This document shows positions 62,843 through 64,000 of a DNA stretch of 64,000 nucleotides, piece after piece. The DNA is taken from NCBI GenBank assembly GCA_013397935.1, contig VZRN01004407.1, positions 2,532,186 through 2,596,185 on the forward strand, read 5' to 3'. Below the pieces are notes generated by a model, which saw nothing but the letters and a program-made list of their open reading frames with translations, was not told where the DNA came from and ran no database searches. The translations under genes were made by a program, and so were the position numbers. Source of the DNA: Dasyornis broadbenti. Taxonomy: Eukaryota; Chordata; Aves; Passeriformes; Dasyornithidae. Within the stretch, counting starts at the first letter, position 1, and each line of letters begins with the position of its first letter.

Positions 62843-64000
62843 ACTTGAAGTGCTTTAAAAACAAAAGAAAATTCAGGTGGAGTGCCTGGCAGCTACAAAT
62901 GAAAATTACACATAATTCAAAACTTGAATTTGATTGCTTCTGTTATTGTATGGAAAATAATACATTTTTTTTTTAAGAGATACAAAAGTTAATAAAATTG
63001 AGTCCTATACTTTTATCAGTACCCTATTTTGGAAGGGAGAAAGAGAAAGAAAGACCAAGATCACTAATGGCCAATGATTATTTAATTTGCAGGAGAAGGG
63101 ATTAAAACTGCACTGCCGCATATCTCAAATGTGCATGTAACTAGCTAAAAGATGAAAATGTAAAAGCAATACTCACATCCCAAAGGCTAAGCAAAGACAG
63201 ACTATTTTCAGACTTTTAAGTAGCATTTGTCATGGTGGCCAGGAACCTGACATGGCATTTAACAACCATTTTACAGAGAACATTCCAGTCTGAATTAGCC
63301 TGCTTGAATGACTGGGGCATTGCTGTTTGCCAACTAGAGCACTTCTATTCATTCATGAAGTCATACACGTTTGGTTTTTCTCTAATAATAAAATGAATAT
63401 TGCAAAGGGATTGCAATGCAATTTACTGTCATCAACTAAGCTCAGAAGTTAATCAACACCATTATTTTGAAAATGAACAAAAGTACTTCAAGGTGAAATA
63501 CACAATAACTGAGATTCCCGCTCATAAACCCCAGCAATAAACTAAGAGGTAAGAGACTAAGGGCTAACTGCCTCTCAACCTCTTTATAAAGAATACTTCA
63601 TCAGCATGAATAAACAAAGTCTTTTCAGTCAAAACAGACTTGTTTAGTCTACTGCAATGATTTTTTGTGCTGTTTTAACTTTTTATTGTAATGATTTGTG
63701 TATCTGTATTTGTGTAGCTGTAGAACCTGCACTAGTCGAGTGGCTGGTAGCCCCTGAAGCCACAGAGTAGCTTCCATGTTTATCAGGGGGTTTACCATAG
63801 AATTTATTCCTTTTCTTTTACACAACAGAAATCTGCAGGCATCCATCTCCAATTTCAACTGGCTTTCAGAATTCACTTGCCAGTATATTTGACTGACACT
63901 GCCTGCATAAATGTCAGTTTGAGAGTGGCTGTTCAGACTGTTTGAAGGAGCACACCTCTGTGTTCATTTATTTCATTCTGGCAGAGTTCAGCTGTGCGAG
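62841..64000. other. Non-coding AT-rich stretch, no gene recognised
   Basis: No gene or mobile element is recognised. It contains a T10 run at 62965-62974, a 24-base purine run at 63031-63054 and a bulged 11-bp hairpin at 63746-63796. Confidence 0.6.
63746..63796. repeat. Bulged hairpin
   Basis: CCCCTGA (63751-63757) pairs perfectly with TCAGGGG (63783-63789), and GGTA (63746-63749) with TACC (63793-63796) just outside, leaving a 25-base loop. It could be chance. The loop is too large and the stem too short for a typical microRNA precursor. Confidence 0.4.

Noticed and set aside
63265..63290. MIR-like phrase 'aaccattttacagagaac'
   Set aside because: A single short match, expected by chance at this length of window.
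1..64000. CRISPR arrays, operons, bacterial or phage genes
   Set aside because: No regularly spaced repeats and no dense coding; composition and repeats are those of a vertebrate nuclear genome.

Overview
This window looks like non-coding bird DNA: an intergenic or intronic stretch of a vertebrate nuclear chromosome. It is AT-rich throughout and has many homopolymer A and T tracts. No reading frame in it resembles a known cellular protein. The bird assignment rests on the repeats: CR1 LINE pieces of avian type (two reverse-transcriptase fragments and three short 3' tails) and one solo LTR whose ends and internal landmarks fit a widespread avian ERVL-type retroviral LTR family. Species and neighbouring genes cannot be told from the sequence.

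Layout. 1-6.4 kb is unique AT-rich DNA with a pyrimidine-rich patch (2.1-2.3 kb), several A-tracts and a small CpG-richer patch near 4.8-5.0 kb. A CR1 3' tail lies at 6.36 kb. From 6.4 to 17.9 kb nothing is recognisable apart from a 9-bp tandem repeat (9.98 kb), a TAATTA palindrome (15.83 kb) and a 19-base word shared by 6.47 and 12.54 kb. A CpG-dense patch at 17.9-18.07 kb sits about 110 bp from a second CR1 tail. From 18.3 to 36.5 kb the DNA is AT-rich and unique. From 36.5 to 38.9 kb there is a repeat cluster: a CR1 reverse-transcriptase fragment on the minus strand, another on the plus strand about 0.9 kb away, and an ancient MIR-like SINE relic. A second MIR-like relic is at 43.95 kb and a third CR1 tail at 48.75 kb. 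The solo LTR occupies 52.13-52.68 kb. A 29-base run of N interrupts a poly-T at 53.83 kb. The last 7 kb hold a T25 tract followed by 76 bases without a C (57.4 kb) and two A27 tracts 13 bases apart (62.8 kb).

Nothing here works together as an operon or pathway. The mobile-element pieces are all broken: frameshifts, stops and lost catalytic residues in the CR1 copies, and an LTR with no internal region. Functional content, if any, would most likely be regulatory. The candidates I can point to are the 55.65-55.96 kb block, the 17.9-18.07 kb CpG patch and the 15.8 kb TAATTA palindrome, all at low to moderate confidence. I found no convincing undescribed system.
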